Shown here piece by piece: positions 17,064 to 25,108 of a stretch of DNA of 64,000 nucleotides (its first letter is position 1; the number at the start of each line of letters is the position of its first letter). The position numbers and the translations under genes are program-made. This DNA is from an uncultured Oscillospiraceae bacterium. GTDB taxonomy: Bacteria > Bacillota > Clostridia > Oscillospirales > Oscillospiraceae. The notes under the pieces were generated by a model, which did no database searches, had not been told where the DNA came from, and saw only the letters and a program-made list of their open reading frames with translations. The stretch is from assembly GCA_910585265.1 (NCBI GenBank), contig CAJUCA010000003.1, positions 1 to 64,000 of the forward strand, given 5' to 3'.

Positions 17064-17315
17064 GGCAGCATAAATGGGGGGAAACACGTCCAGATCCTGT
17101 GCGCCGGAAACTTTTAGATGCGTTTTCCAAGGGAGTGGGGGGTACATAGGGGCACGCAAGGGGGCCCCGCAAAGCCGTCCTTCAGGCTTTGTGGGGAGAG
17201 GAGGAGCAAGGGAGCGAGCGCAGTTTTCGCCGCAGGCGGAAACTGAGTAAGCGGACTTTGCGACGACGAGCGCGCTCTTTGGTTACTTTCTCTTGCGAGA
17301 GAGAAAGTAACCCCC
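17064..17315 (+). repeat. 252-bp interspersed repeat, copy 1
   Basis: Strongly similar to 30195-30448 in the same orientation. It contains GCAAAGCCGTCCTTCAGGC, a purine-rich GAGGAGCAAGGGAGCGA segment, and ends in a hairpin GTTACTTTCTCT/AGAGAAAGTAAC (17282-17311). No plausible protein is encoded. Confidence 0.85.
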
Positions 17316-17337
17316 TGCGGAGCGGCGTTCCCTGGGG

Positions 17338-17400
17338 GCACCCTCATCCGTCACGGCTTCGCCGTGCCACCTTCCCCCTTGAAGGGGGAAGGCTCAGGGC
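17338..17400 (+). repeat. Palindrome-rich intergenic block before rlmH
   Basis: Contains CACCCTCATCCGTCA, then a CACGGC-TTC-GCCGTG hairpin (17352-17366) and a pyrimidine/purine palindrome CCTTCCCCC.../GGGGGAAGG (17370-17392). The opening 16 bases recur at 21329-21344. It looks like a compound repeat and may also stop transcription. Confidence 0.5.
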
Positions 17401-17438
17401 GGGGGCGTCCCCTGGGGACTGAAGGGAGAATACTTACG

Positions 17439-17921
17439 ATGGTGGACCTTACCTTGATCTGCGTGGGAAAGATGAAGGAGAAGTTTTACAGCGAGGCGGC
17501 GGCGGAGTATGTGAAACGGCTGGGGGGATACTGCAAGCTGAGCATTGTGGAGATTCCCGAGCAGCGGCTGTCCAAGAATCCGTCCCTGGGGGAGATTCAG
17601 GGGGCCTTGGAGCGGGAGGGAGATGCGATCCGGAGCAAAATTCCGGCCAATTCCAGCGTGGTCGCCCTGGCTATCGAGGGGAAAATGCGGTCCAGCGAGG
17701 AGCTGGCGGAGCTGATCTCCGACTGGGCCAGGAGCGCGAGCAAGCATTTGGTGTTTGTCATTGGGGGGTCCTATGGGCTGCACCCGTCGGTGAAGGCGGG
17801 GGCGTGGTGCTCGCTGTCCATGTCGCCTATGACGTTCCCCCATCATCTGGCCCGGGTGATGCTGCTGGAGCAGATTTACCGGGCGTTTAAGATTCAGGAG
17901 GGGGCGGATTATCATAAGTAG
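17439..17921 (+). CDS. rlmH: 23S rRNA (pseudouridine(1915)-N3)-methyltransferase RlmH
   Basis: SPOUT-class methyltransferase that methylates N3 of pseudouridine 1915 in helix 69 of 23S rRNA. 160 aa, the usual size. The N-terminus M-V-D-L-T-L-I-C-V-G-K-M-K-E-K-F and C-terminal knot FVIGGSYGLHPSVKA, then SMSPMTFPHHLARVMLLEQIYRAFKI ending in HK, are characteristic. ATG at 17439 is chosen over an upstream in-frame ATG because the longer N-terminus is translated repeat DNA. Its position after a YycJ-type gene is conserved in many Firmicutes. Confidence 0.97.
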   Translation: MVDLTLICVGKMKEKFYSEAAAEYVKRLGGYCKLSIVEIPEQRLSKNPSLGEIQGALEREGDAIRSKIPANSSVVALAIEGKMRSSEELAELISDWARSASKHLVFVIGGSYGLHPSVKAGAWCSLSMSPMTFPHHLARVMLLEQIYRAFKIQEGADYHK

Positions 17922-17928
17922 CGGGTGC

Positions 17929-18540
17929 TTGGGGGATGGGACGAATCGGGCCGTCGCGGGGGCGGGGGCTTTGATTGTCACTGGTTCCGTGGTGCTTTTT
18001 GCGGTTTTCATGCTGATTCCGTGGAATTTTGGGAGCTATTTTGTGTGTATGCTGCTGCCCATTGGATACATGATGATGTGCGGCGGCTTCTGCGCGGAGT
18101 GCGGGGAGCGGCATAGGGCGGCGGCTTATGCCGGGATGGGGTTTGCGGCGGTTTATACGGTTCTGGTGCTCCTGGTCTATTTTGCGCAGACCACGGCTGT
18201 CCGGCTGGATTCGCTGGATGAGCAGGCCATGAGGATGCTGGACTATGGGAAGGGCGGATTGTTCTTTTATTATGATCTGCTCGGGTATGGTATGATGGCT
18301 CTGTCTACGTTTTTTATGGGGCTGACGGTTGGCGTGAGGGACGGGGCGGACCGGTGGCTGAAGGGGCTGATGCTGGGGCATGGCGTGTTTTTCTTTTCCT
18401 GCTTGCTGATGCCGATGACGGGGATGCTGTCGGGGGAGGGAAACGGGGTGGGCGGAACCATCGCGCTGGAGGTTTGGTGCGCCTATTTTACGCCTATCGG
18501 TGTTTTGTCCTTTGTGCATTTCAGGAAAAGCAGGATTTGA
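17929..18540 (+). CDS. Small polytopic membrane protein of unknown function
   Basis: 203 aa with about six predicted transmembrane helices, for example ALIVTGSVVLFAVFMLIPW, YFVCMLLPIGYMMMCGGF and AVYTVLVLLVYFA. Short soluble loops include a CAECGERHR segment. I do not recognise a family. TTG at 17929 is the only early in-frame start in the frame and there is no strong ribosome binding site, so the start is uncertain. It follows rlmH by 7 nt and is followed by a strong terminator. Confidence 0.65.
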   Translation: MGDGTNRAVAGAGALIVTGSVVLFAVFMLIPWNFGSYFVCMLLPIGYMMMCGGFCAECGERHRAAAYAGMGFAAVYTVLVLLVYFAQTTAVRLDSLDEQAMRMLDYGKGGLFFYYDLLGYGMMALSTFFMGLTVGVRDGADRWLKGLMLGHGVFFFSCLLMPMTGMLSGEGNGVGGTIALEVWCAYFTPIGVLSFVHFRKSRI

Positions 18541-18561
18541 GTTGACGGCGGCCGGGTTGGG

Positions 18562-18600
18562 TTCCGGGGCGGATTTTCCGCTCCGGAAATTTTTTTATCT
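18562..18600 (+). terminator. Rho-independent terminator
   Basis: Stem TTCCGGGGCGG/CCGCTCCGGAA (11 pairs, one G-T wobble), loop ATTTT, then a T-run ATTTTTTTATCTT. It closes the rlmH unit and isolates it from the phage module that follows. No clear promoter is seen between it and the terminase small subunit gene. Confidence 0.85.
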
Positions 18601-18657
18601 TGCACCGGGACGGGCAACAGAACGGATGTTTCAGAGAGGGGCGCGAGGAGGCTTGGT

Positions 18658-18978
18658 ATGGAGCGCGAGGGGAAGAAGCTGGAGGAGCTGGGACAGGAGG
18701 AGCTGCTGGAGGAGCTGCGGCGGCTGGCGGAGTGGAGGAACAACGACGTGGTGAAGCTGGCCTTCCTGGACGGGGAGGCGGCGGACAAGGTGGACGCCCT
18801 GGACCTGTCCGGGGTGGTGGAGCTGAAACGGAACGCGAACGGCACGTTTGAGGCCAAATTTGTGGACAAGGTGCGGATTTTATCCATGATCCGGGAGCTG
18901 ATGGAGGAGCGGCGGGACGGGGAGCTGGGGGCCTTCCTGGACGGGCTGTGCCGGGGCGGAGAGGGTGATGGAGCGTGA
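18658..18978 (+). CDS. Putative phage terminase small subunit
   Basis: 106-aa, highly charged, mostly helical protein just before the large terminase gene. Sequence such as ELLEELRRLAEWRNNDVVKL, DLSGVVELKRNANG and FVDKVRILSMIRELMEER resembles small DNA-recognition subunits of Clostridial prophages. Assignment rests mainly on position and size. ATG with GAGGAG 8 nt upstream. Its stop overlaps the GTG start of terL. Confidence 0.6.
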   Translation: MEREGKKLEELGQEELLEELRRLAEWRNNDVVKLAFLDGEAADKVDALDLSGVVELKRNANGTFEAKFVDKVRILSMIRELMEERRDGELGAFLDGLCRGGEGDGA

Positions 18979-20207
18979 GAGGGCCGGTGTTTTCGCCAAA
19001 GCAGCGGGCGGTGCTGGATTGGTGGAGGGACGGGCGGTATGACGCGGTGATCTGCGACGGGGCGGTGCGGTCGGGCAAGACCTTTGCCCTGAGCGTGTCC
19101 TTCTTTTTGTGGGCCATGGCCCGGTTTCAGCGGCAAAAATTCGGGCTTTGCGCGGCGTCCATCGGGGGGGTGCGGCGGAATCTGCTGGCGCAGGCCCGGC
19201 CTGTGCTCACCGGATTGGGGTTCCGGTGGGAGGAGGTGGTGAGCCGGAACGAGGTCACCCTGCGGGGCGGGGGGCGGGAGAACACCTTTTACCTGTTCGG
19301 GGGACGGGACGAGGGGAGCTTCGCGTCCATCCAGGGGCTCACGCTGGCGGGGGTGCTGCTGGACGAGGCGGCGGTGATGCCCCGGTCCTTCGTGGAGCAG
19401 GCGGTGGCCCGGTGCTCCGTGCAGGGGGGACGGGTGTGGTTCTCCTGCAACCCGGCGGGGCCGGAGCACTGGTTTTATAAGGAGTGGATCCGCAAGGCGG
19501 AGGAGAAGCGGGCACTGCACCTGCGCTTTACCATGGAGGACAACCCGGCGTTGTCCCCGGCGGTGCGGGCCAGGTATGAGCGGATGTTCCGGGGGACCTT
19601 TTACCAGCGGTACGTGCTGGGGGAGTGGGCGGCGGCGGAGGGGCTGGTGTACGACTTCTTCCAGGCGGACGCCATGCCGCCCGCGCCGGAGGGGGGCTTT
19701 GCCCGGTGGCGGATCTCCTGCGACTATGGGACGAGAAACCCGGCTTCCTTTGGGCTTTGGGGGGAGCTGGACGGGATCTGGTACAGGGTCCGGGAGTTTT
19801 ACTATGACGCCCGGGAGCGGGGGCGGCAGAAAACCGACGGGGAGTACGCGGAGGATTTGAGAAATCTGGCGGGGGGACGTTGTATCGAGACGGTCATCGT
19901 GGACCCCTCGGCGGCCAGCTTTATGGAGACGCTGCGGCGGGAGGGCTGGAACGTGCGGAAGGCGGACAACCGGGTGCTGGAGGGGATTCGGAGGACGGCA
20001 TCGGCGTTGAAAAGCGGGCGGATTGTGATCTGCCGGACGTGCGGGGCGGCGGCCCGGGAGTTCGGGCTGTACCGCTGGGAGGACGGTGGGGACGGCGACC
20101 GGGTGCGGAAGGAGTTTGATCACGCCATGGACGACATCCGGTATTTTGTGATGGCTATGGGGACCGGGGAGGGGACGGCCCGGTTTGTGGAGCGGGATGT
20201 GTTTTGA
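18975..20207 (+). CDS. Phage terminase large subunit (PBSX-type)
   Basis: DNA-packaging motor ATPase and nuclease, 410 aa. N-terminal ATPase: Walker A-like GAVRSGKT (near residue 31) and Walker B LLDEAAV. A C-terminal RNase H-like nuclease supplies acidic residues in SCDYGTRNP, IVDPSAAS and DHAMDDIRY. All are intact, so the motor could be functional. Length is near normal for the PBSX/SPP1 group. It starts with GTG overlapping the upstream stop. A 755-nt gap with repeats follows, where related phages usually run straight into portal or capsid genes. Confidence 0.9.
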   Translation: MRGPVFSPKQRAVLDWWRDGRYDAVICDGAVRSGKTFALSVSFFLWAMARFQRQKFGLCAASIGGVRRNLLAQARPVLTGLGFRWEEVVSRNEVTLRGGGRENTFYLFGGRDEGSFASIQGLTLAGVLLDEAAVMPRSFVEQAVARCSVQGGRVWFSCNPAGPEHWFYKEWIRKAEEKRALHLRFTMEDNPALSPAVRARYERMFRGTFYQRYVLGEWAAAEGLVYDFFQADAMPPAPEGGFARWRISCDYGTRNPASFGLWGELDGIWYRVREFYYDARERGRQKTDGEYAEDLRNLAGGRCIETVIVDPSAASFMETLRREGWNVRKADNRVLEGIRRTASALKSGRIVICRTCGAAAREFGLYRWEDGGDGDRVRKEFDHAMDDIRYFVMAMGTGEGTARFVERDVF

Positions 20208-20403
20208 GGGGGGCGTTGACGGGCCCCGGTGGATGAATGGCGGGGCGCAGGCGCGGGAAAGAGCAGTGCGGCCTGTCAGTGCCGCTGAAGGGCAGGCCCG
20301 GTGTGGGCCGGAAATCGAGGGGAAGCCCGTTCGCAGGACGCTGTAGCCGTCCTCCTTCCGCCACGATAAAGCGGCGGGTCTTGACCTGAAATGGGGGTTC
20401 TTA
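20208..20403. other. Non-coding gap, no recognisable element
   Basis: Between the terL stop and the first MITE-like repeat. I see no ORF with a ribosome binding site, no promoter and no clear hairpin with a T-run. It may be the remnant of a lost gene. Confidence 0.4.
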
Positions 20404-20564
20404 GAGCCTGTTTAAAATCTGGCGGAATGCCAGACAGGCGCGGATTTTTTCGCTGGGCAAGGCGATTTGACGCAGGAATACTTTGTGTATTTCCAGTCAA
20501 ATCAACGCGGCCCAGCGGAAAAAGATGTGCCGGGATGGCGTTTTGATAGATTTTAAACAGGCTC
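20404..20564 (+). mobile_element. 161-bp MITE-like element, copy C (variant termini)
   Basis: Perfect inverted ends GAGCCTGTTTAAAATCT/AGATTTTAAACAGGCTC, flanked on both sides by TTA (20401-20403 and 20565-20567), a clean 3-bp target duplication. The core matches copies A and B, including GGAATACTTTGTGTATT, while the termini differ. No ORF. Confidence 0.85.
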
Positions 20565-20583
20565 TTAGGGGGAGGCCGACTAT

Positions 20584-20612
20584 AGCACCGGCCCGCCCTT
20601 TGGGCCGGTGCT
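20584..20612 (+). repeat. 29-bp palindromic repeat, left copy
   Basis: CACCGGCCC/GGGCCGGTG palindrome bordering the 164-bp repeat. A copy with one difference is at 20775-20803, so the 164-bp element sits between two direct copies of this palindrome. Confidence 0.7.
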
Positions 20613-20776
20613 GAGACTGTCGGAAAAGCCGCTTCTGTTCCGATGACGGGAAGGAAGATAGTGTGAAAGAAACCCAGGAGGGGTGTCTTTCACGTCCAAT
20701 CAACGACTTTTTTGAACGTTCTTTGTTCAAAAAAGTCGCACTCAGCGGGGCGAAAAGACTTTTTCGACACGCTGAG
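20613..20776 (+). repeat. 164-bp interspersed repeat, copy 2
   Basis: Same length and order as 7226-7389 with only a handful of substitutions, including one in the left terminal repeat (TGTCGGAAAA). The internal 12-bp inverted repeat loses one closing pair here. It lies in the non-coding gap between terL and the capsid genes. Confidence 0.85.
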
Positions 20777-20803
20777 CACCGGCCCGCCCTTTGGGCCGGC
20801 GCT
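20775..20803 (+). repeat. 29-bp palindromic repeat, right copy
   Basis: Direct copy of 20584-20612 with one change, immediately right of the 164-bp repeat. Confidence 0.7.
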
Positions 20804-20830
20804 ATCCGGAGGCCACCCCCTAAGCGTGTC

Positions 20831-20862
20831 TTTGGTTACTTTCTGCACGAGCAGAAAGTAAC
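20831..20862 (+). repeat. Hairpin of the GTTACTTTCT family
   Basis: Perfect 12-bp stem GTTACTTTCTGC/GCAGAAAGTAAC with the loop ACGA. The same hairpin closes the 252-bp repeats at 17282-17311 and 30415-30444, where the apical pairs differ but remain complementary. Confidence 0.75.
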
Positions 20863-20962
20863 GCCCCCGGCAGGGGCGTCCCCCCCTGCGCAGGGGGAAA
20901 ACTTCCGGGAAATGCCCTGAGAGGGGATTTCTATAACTTTTTACAGCGAAAGGAGAAGGGAT

Positions 20963-21310
20963 ATGGATATTTGCTTCGAGGGCGTGGGCCAGACGGCGGC
21001 CACCTTCCAGGCGGAGGAGGACGTGAAGCCCGGGATGGCGGTGGCCATGACCGGGAACGGCCAGGTGGGCGCGGGCCAGGACGGCGACCTGCCCTGCGGC
21101 GTGGCCCTGGGCGGCGTGCGGGGCGGCGCGGCGGCGGTGCAGATCCGGGGGGCCGCCCAGGTGAGCTGCTCCGGGGAGACCGCTCTGGCGGCGGGCTGGC
21201 AGGAGCTGGTGTGCGACGGGCAGGGCGGCGTGAAGGCGGCATCCGGCGGGGTGAGCTGGCTGGTGCTGTCGGTGGACACGGCGGCGAACACCGCTGTGGT
21301 GTGTATGTGA
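20963..21310 (+). CDS. Putative capsid decoration/cement protein
   Basis: 115 aa, beta-rich and Gly/Ala-rich. The pattern V-K-P-G-M-A-V-A-M-T-G-N-G-Q-V then GDLPCGVALGGVRGG and a late VSWLVLSVDTAANTAVV resembles DUF2190-type head decoration proteins, which bind the outside of HK97-fold capsids. Its place just before the major capsid gene supports this. A GAAAGGAG ribosome binding site lies upstream of the ATG. Family assignment is moderate. Confidence 0.6.
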   Translation: MDICFEGVGQTAATFQAEEDVKPGMAVAMTGNGQVGAGQDGDLPCGVALGGVRGGAAAVQIRGAAQVSCSGETALAAGWQELVCDGQGGVKAASGGVSWLVLSVDTAANTAVVCM

Positions 21311-21401
21311 GGGGAGCGGCACCTGGGCGCACCCTCATCCGTCAGCCGAAGGCTTGGGCGGGGACGGGAAAATGGAATACGATTAGAGGAGGAATGCGGA
21401 G

Positions 21402-22412
21402 ATGGCGCAGAGATTTGACAATGTGAGGCTGGAGAAGGGGATGTACCACGAGGCGGGGCGGTCCTTTACCCAGGTGCTGGAGAAGCTGGATCCCAGTGAG
21501 CAGTACCGGGGCACCGCGCTGGAGGGGCTGGACGCCTATCAGCGGCAGCTCAAGCGGTTCGACATCCGGGTGAAGGGCGCGGGGTCCGACGTGGTGGAGA
21601 AGTTCTTCAAGACCGCCCAGTCGGCGGTGCTGTTCCCGGAGTACATCGCCCGGGCGGTGAAGGCCGGGATGGAGGAGGCCAACGTGCTGCCCGACATCAC
21701 CGCCACCGAGACGGTGATTGACGGGATGGACTACCGATCCATCCTGTCGGTGCCCGAGGAGGAGCGGGAGCTGAAGCAGGTGGCGGAGGGGGCGTCCATC
21801 CCCCAGACCACCGTGCGCACCCGGGACAACCTGGTGAAGCTCCACAAGCGGGGGCGGATGCTGGTGGCCTCCTATGAGGCCATCCGGTTCCAGAAGCTGG
21901 ACCTGTTCTCCGTCACCCTGCGGCAGATCGGCGCGCAGATCGGGCGGATGCTGCTGGAGGACGCGGTGGATGTGATCGTGAACGGCGACGGCAACGGCAA
22001 CCCGGCCAAGGTCAGCTCGGTGGCGCAGGCCGGCAAGCTCACCTATGAGGATCTGGTGGCGTTCTGGAACGACTTTGAGCCCTATCAGCTCAACGCGCTG
22101 CTGGTGGGCACCGACACCCTGCCCAAGCTGCTGGACCTGCGGCAGATGCGGGATCCGGAGGCGGGGCTGGACTTCCACGGCACCGGGCGGATGGTTACCC
22201 CCATGGGGGCCAAGGTGCTGCGCTCCTCGGCGGTGCCCGCGGGGAAGATTCTGGGCCTGGACAAGAACTACGCCCTGGAGATGGTGAAGGCCGGGGACGT
22301 GATGGTGGAGTATGACAAGATCATCGACCGCCAGCTGGAGCGGGCCGCCATCACCACCATTTCCGGCTATGCCAAGATCTTCGAGGACGCCAGCCGGGTG
22401 CTGACCGTCTGA
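21402..22412 (+). CDS. Phage major capsid protein (HK97-like)
   Basis: 336 aa. Long N-terminal helical part, then alternating segments compatible with the HK97 fold: GASIPQTTVRTRDNLVKLHKRG-type E-loop, a bulky helix DLFSVTLRQIGAQIGRMLLEDAVDVIVNGDG, and the late TPMGAKVLRSSAVPAGKILGLDKNYALEM domain. Clostridial prophages carry similar capsid proteins; encapsulins are distantly related but lack this context. A GAGGAG site precedes the ATG. Its TGA overlaps the portal ATG. In most phages portal and protease precede the capsid gene; here they follow. Confidence 0.8.
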   Translation: MAQRFDNVRLEKGMYHEAGRSFTQVLEKLDPSEQYRGTALEGLDAYQRQLKRFDIRVKGAGSDVVEKFFKTAQSAVLFPEYIARAVKAGMEEANVLPDITATETVIDGMDYRSILSVPEEERELKQVAEGASIPQTTVRTRDNLVKLHKRGRMLVASYEAIRFQKLDLFSVTLRQIGAQIGRMLLEDAVDVIVNGDGNGNPAKVSSVAQAGKLTYEDLVAFWNDFEPYQLNALLVGTDTLPKLLDLRQMRDPEAGLDFHGTGRMVTPMGAKVLRSSAVPAGKILGLDKNYALEMVKAGDVMVEYDKIIDRQLERAAITTISGYAKIFEDASRVLTV

Positions 22413-23560
22413 TGGGCGGACGGAAGCGGAGCGCGGAGCGGGGGGCGGCGGCTGCCGCCGCCCAGCTCCGGGACGGGGGACGGCACCCCTTCCTTCAGCT
22501 GGACGGGTATGTACCCCTGGGGCGGGGGGATCTGGCCCTGTACCGGGCCATCCGGGAGGGGGTGCCCGTGGTGGACGCCGCCATCTGCAAACTGGTGCGG
22601 CTGTGCGGCGGGGTGAAGGTGACCTGCCGGGAGGCCCGGGCCCAGGAGGGGCTGGACCGGTTTCTGCGCACGGTGCCCGTGGGCTGGGGACAGCGGGGCT
22701 TGCAGGCGTTTCTGGATCAGTATTTGGACTCCATGCTGGTGTGCGGCAGGGGGGTGGGGGAGATGGTGCCCAGCCGGGACGGGCGGGACATCGCCGCCCT
22801 GCTGTGCGCCGACCCCGCCAGGGTGGACATACGGGAGGGGGACAGCCCCCTGGACATCACCCTGTGCGTGCGGGACGGGATTGGGCCGGGCCGGGAGGTG
22901 GAGCGGCGGGAGCTGGTGCTGTTCACTCCGTTCCAGCCGGAGACGGGGTCGCCCTGCGGGGTGTCCATGCTGCGGTCCATGCCCTTTCTGGCGGAGATTT
23001 TGATGAAGATCTTCGAGGCCGTGGGCAAGAACTGGGAGCGGACGGGCAATGTGCGGTTCGCCGTGGTGTGCAAGGGGGAGGACGGCACGGCGCAGGCCAG
23101 GTGCGCCGCCGTGGCCCGGGAGTGGTCCGCCGCCATGAAGGCGGGGCGGGACGGGGCCGTGCGGGACTTCGTGTGCGCCGGGGACGTGGAGATTCGGGCC
23201 ATCGGGGCGGACAACCAGGTGCTGGACTCGGAGGTTCCGGTGCGGCAGATTCTGGAGCAGCTGGTGGCCAAAACCGGGATTCCCCCCTTCCTGCTGGGGC
23301 TGAGCTGGTCGTCCACCGAGCGGATGAGCGCGCAGCAGGCGGACATTATGACCAGCGAGATCGCCGCCGTCCGCCGGGGGCTGGAGCCGGTGGTGGAGCG
23401 GATCTGCGAGTTCTGGCTCAGGCTCAAGGGGTTTGACGACCGGGTGGACGTGGACTGGCTGGACGTGAATTTACAGGACCAGGAGGCGGAGGCCAGGGCG
23501 GAGCTGTACCGCGCCCAGGCCAGGGCTTTGGAAGGGGAGAAGGACGATGGAGATCTGTAA
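22412..23560 (+). CDS. Phage portal protein
   Basis: 382-aa protein. Portal-like features include an N-terminal helical region with VDAAICKLVRLCGG, then DSMLVCGRGVGEMVPSRDG, IAALLCADPARVDI and a stem/crown region ending in GIPPFLLGLSWSSTERMSAQQADIMTSEI, a typical portal sequence. It would form the dodecameric DNA gate at the capsid vertex. It starts at the ATG overlapping the capsid stop and overlaps the protease gene by 14 nt. Confidence 0.83.
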   Translation: MGGRKRSAERGAAAAAAQLRDGGRHPFLQLDGYVPLGRGDLALYRAIREGVPVVDAAICKLVRLCGGVKVTCREARAQEGLDRFLRTVPVGWGQRGLQAFLDQYLDSMLVCGRGVGEMVPSRDGRDIAALLCADPARVDIREGDSPLDITLCVRDGIGPGREVERRELVLFTPFQPETGSPCGVSMLRSMPFLAEILMKIFEAVGKNWERTGNVRFAVVCKGEDGTAQARCAAVAREWSAAMKAGRDGAVRDFVCAGDVEIRAIGADNQVLDSEVPVRQILEQLVAKTGIPPFLLGLSWSSTERMSAQQADIMTSEIAAVRRGLEPVVERICEFWLRLKGFDDRVDVDWLDVNLQDQEAEARAELYRAQARALEGEKDDGDL

Positions 23561-24416
23561 AGAGGCGGCGGTGAAGGGGATCGGCACCCCGGACCGGGAG
23601 GAGCTGGCGTTGATCAACGCCCTGGCGCGGCGGGAGCTGGGGGAGGACGAGGTGTATACCTTTGCCCTGCGGCTGTGCGACAACGACATCGACCGGGACG
23701 GGGAGCGGTTTGACGACGGGACGCTGGACGCGCTGGCCCCCATGTTTGTGGGGGTGTCCGGCGTGTTCGACCACCAGTGGAGCGCGCGGGGGCAGACGGC
23801 CCGGATCTACCGGGCCGGGGTGGTGGGGGGCGAGGGCGTCCTCACCGCCGACGGGCGGCCCTACCGCTATCTGAAGGGGTGGGCTTACCTGATGCGCACG
23901 GCGGAGAACGCCGCCCTCATCGCCGAGATCGACGGGGGGATCAAGCGGGAGGTCAGCGTGGGCTGCGCGGTGGACAGGGTGATCTGCTCCGTCTGCGGGC
24001 AGGAGCTGGACGGGTGCCCCCACGAGAAGGGGGAGGAGTACGGCGGGCAGGTGTGCTGCGGCGTGCTCACCGGGGCGAAGGACGTGTACGAGTGGTCCTT
24101 TGTGGCGGTGCCCGCCCAGCGGAGGGCCGGGGTGATCAAGAGCGCGGGGGTCCGGCTGGAGGACGAGGCCCGGCTGGGGCGGAAGTATTTGAAGGGCCTG
24201 CGCTCCGAGCTGGTGCGGCTGGCGGGGATCGCCGAGCCGGAGCTGGGGCACGGCCTGCTGGAGAAGGTGGCGGGAAAGCTGGACGAGGAGGAGCTGGCGG
24301 GGCTGATCAAGCTCTACCGGGGGAAGGCGGACCGGCTGCTGGCGGGCGGGCCGCAGCTCAGCTACGGCCCGGAGCGGACAGCGGAGGAGGGCTCCGACGG
24401 GGCCTTCCTGATTTAG
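23547..24416 (+). CDS. Putative prohead protease / capsid maturation protease
   Basis: 289 aa. The first 180 residues match the HK97-type prohead protease pattern: a Y-T-F-A-L-R-L-C-D-N-D-I-D-R-D-G-E-R-F opening, DHQWSARGQT with a candidate catalytic His, and KREVSVGCAV with a candidate catalytic Ser. A Cys cluster CSVCGQELDGC inside the domain is unusual and could bind zinc. The C-terminal third is helical and might act as scaffold, since no separate scaffold gene is present. It overlaps the portal gene. Confidence 0.68.
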   Translation: MEICKEAAVKGIGTPDREELALINALARRELGEDEVYTFALRLCDNDIDRDGERFDDGTLDALAPMFVGVSGVFDHQWSARGQTARIYRAGVVGGEGVLTADGRPYRYLKGWAYLMRTAENAALIAEIDGGIKREVSVGCAVDRVICSVCGQELDGCPHEKGEEYGGQVCCGVLTGAKDVYEWSFVAVPAQRRAGVIKSAGVRLEDEARLGRKYLKGLRSELVRLAGIAEPELGHGLLEKVAGKLDEEELAGLIKLYRGKADRLLAGGPQLSYGPERTAEEGSDGAFLI

Positions 24417-24425
24417 GGGGCGGCG

Positions 24426-24776
24426 ATGGAGGAACAGGTGATGGAGCTGGTGTCCGCCCTGTATGGGCCGGGGACGGACGAGGTTGTGCTCCGGACGGTG
24501 TGCGCCGGGGCGCGGGCCGCCCTGGAGCGGCGGCTGAAGGACGGGGTGACGGCGGAACAGTGCGGGGAGGCGCTCCCCCTGGCGGCGGCGTGGCTGGCCA
24601 TGGACTGGCTGCGGGGCGGCGGGGGCATGGACGGGATCACGGCGTTGTCCGCGGGGGACATTTCCGTCCGGCGGGACGGGAGCGGCGGCAGCGGACGGCT
24701 GGCGGAGCGGGCGTTGGCGGTGATGGCCCCCTTCCTGCGGGACGAGGACTTTGCGTTTCGGGGGGTGCGGGGTTGA
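24426..24776 (+). CDS. Putative head-tail connector protein
   Basis: 116-aa helical protein after the protease. MEEQVMELVSALYGPGTDEVVLRTVCAGARAALERRL plus a WLAMDWLRGGGG segment has the size and helical look of DNA-packaging/connector proteins (gp6/gp15 type). The call rests mainly on position. Its stop overlaps the TTG start of the next gene. Confidence 0.5.
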   Translation: MEEQVMELVSALYGPGTDEVVLRTVCAGARAALERRLKDGVTAEQCGEALPLAAAWLAMDWLRGGGGMDGITALSAGDISVRRDGSGGSGRLAERALAVMAPFLRDEDFAFRGVRG

Positions 24777-25108
24777 TTGAGGCGTTTGCGTGGGTGATTC
24801 GCACCTGCGGGCAGGAGATGGTGTGCCGCCGGGAGGACGGAACCGAGGCGGGACGGGGCAGGGCCATCGTACAGCCCATGACGAAGGCGGACTGGCAGGA
24901 GACGGCGGGGGCCCTGGGCCGGTATTCCACCGACCGTTTTCTGGGGCTGGCGGAGCCGGGGACGCCGCTGGACCAGATGGGCCCGGGGGGCTGGCTGGAA
25001 TGGGGCGGCAGGCGGTTTGAGGTGATGACCGCGCGGCCCATCTGGGTGGGGGGACAGGTGACCCACCTGTGGCTGGCCCTGCGGCCCTGCCCGGAGGACG
25101 GGGCTTGA
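24773..25108 (+). CDS. Putative head completion / stopper protein
   Basis: 111 aa in the frame ending at 25108, starting with TTG that overlaps the upstream TGA. The longer open frame upstream of it is only an out-of-frame shadow. Sequence such as GRGRAIVQPMTK, LGLAEPGTPLDQMGPGGWLEWGGRRFEVM and LWLALRP suggests a small beta-rich protein like the head-tail stoppers (minor capsid/XkdH type) found here in PBSX-like phages. Assignment is positional. Confidence 0.5.
   Translation: MIEAFAWVIRTCGQEMVCRREDGTEAGRGRAIVQPMTKADWQETAGALGRYSTDRFLGLAEPGTPLDQMGPGGWLEWGGRRFEVMTARPIWVGGQVTHLWLALRPCPEDGA

Noticed and set aside
20208..20962. A hidden phage gene between terminase and capsid
   Set aside because: The gap is filled by two repeat elements, palindromes and a hairpin; no frame has a ribosome binding site and protein-like composition.
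23777..25108. A 443-aa plus-strand frame covering the protease and connector genes
   Set aside because: Only its last 111 codons (from 24773) look like protein; the rest is out-of-frame with the protease gene and Gly/Arg-rich.
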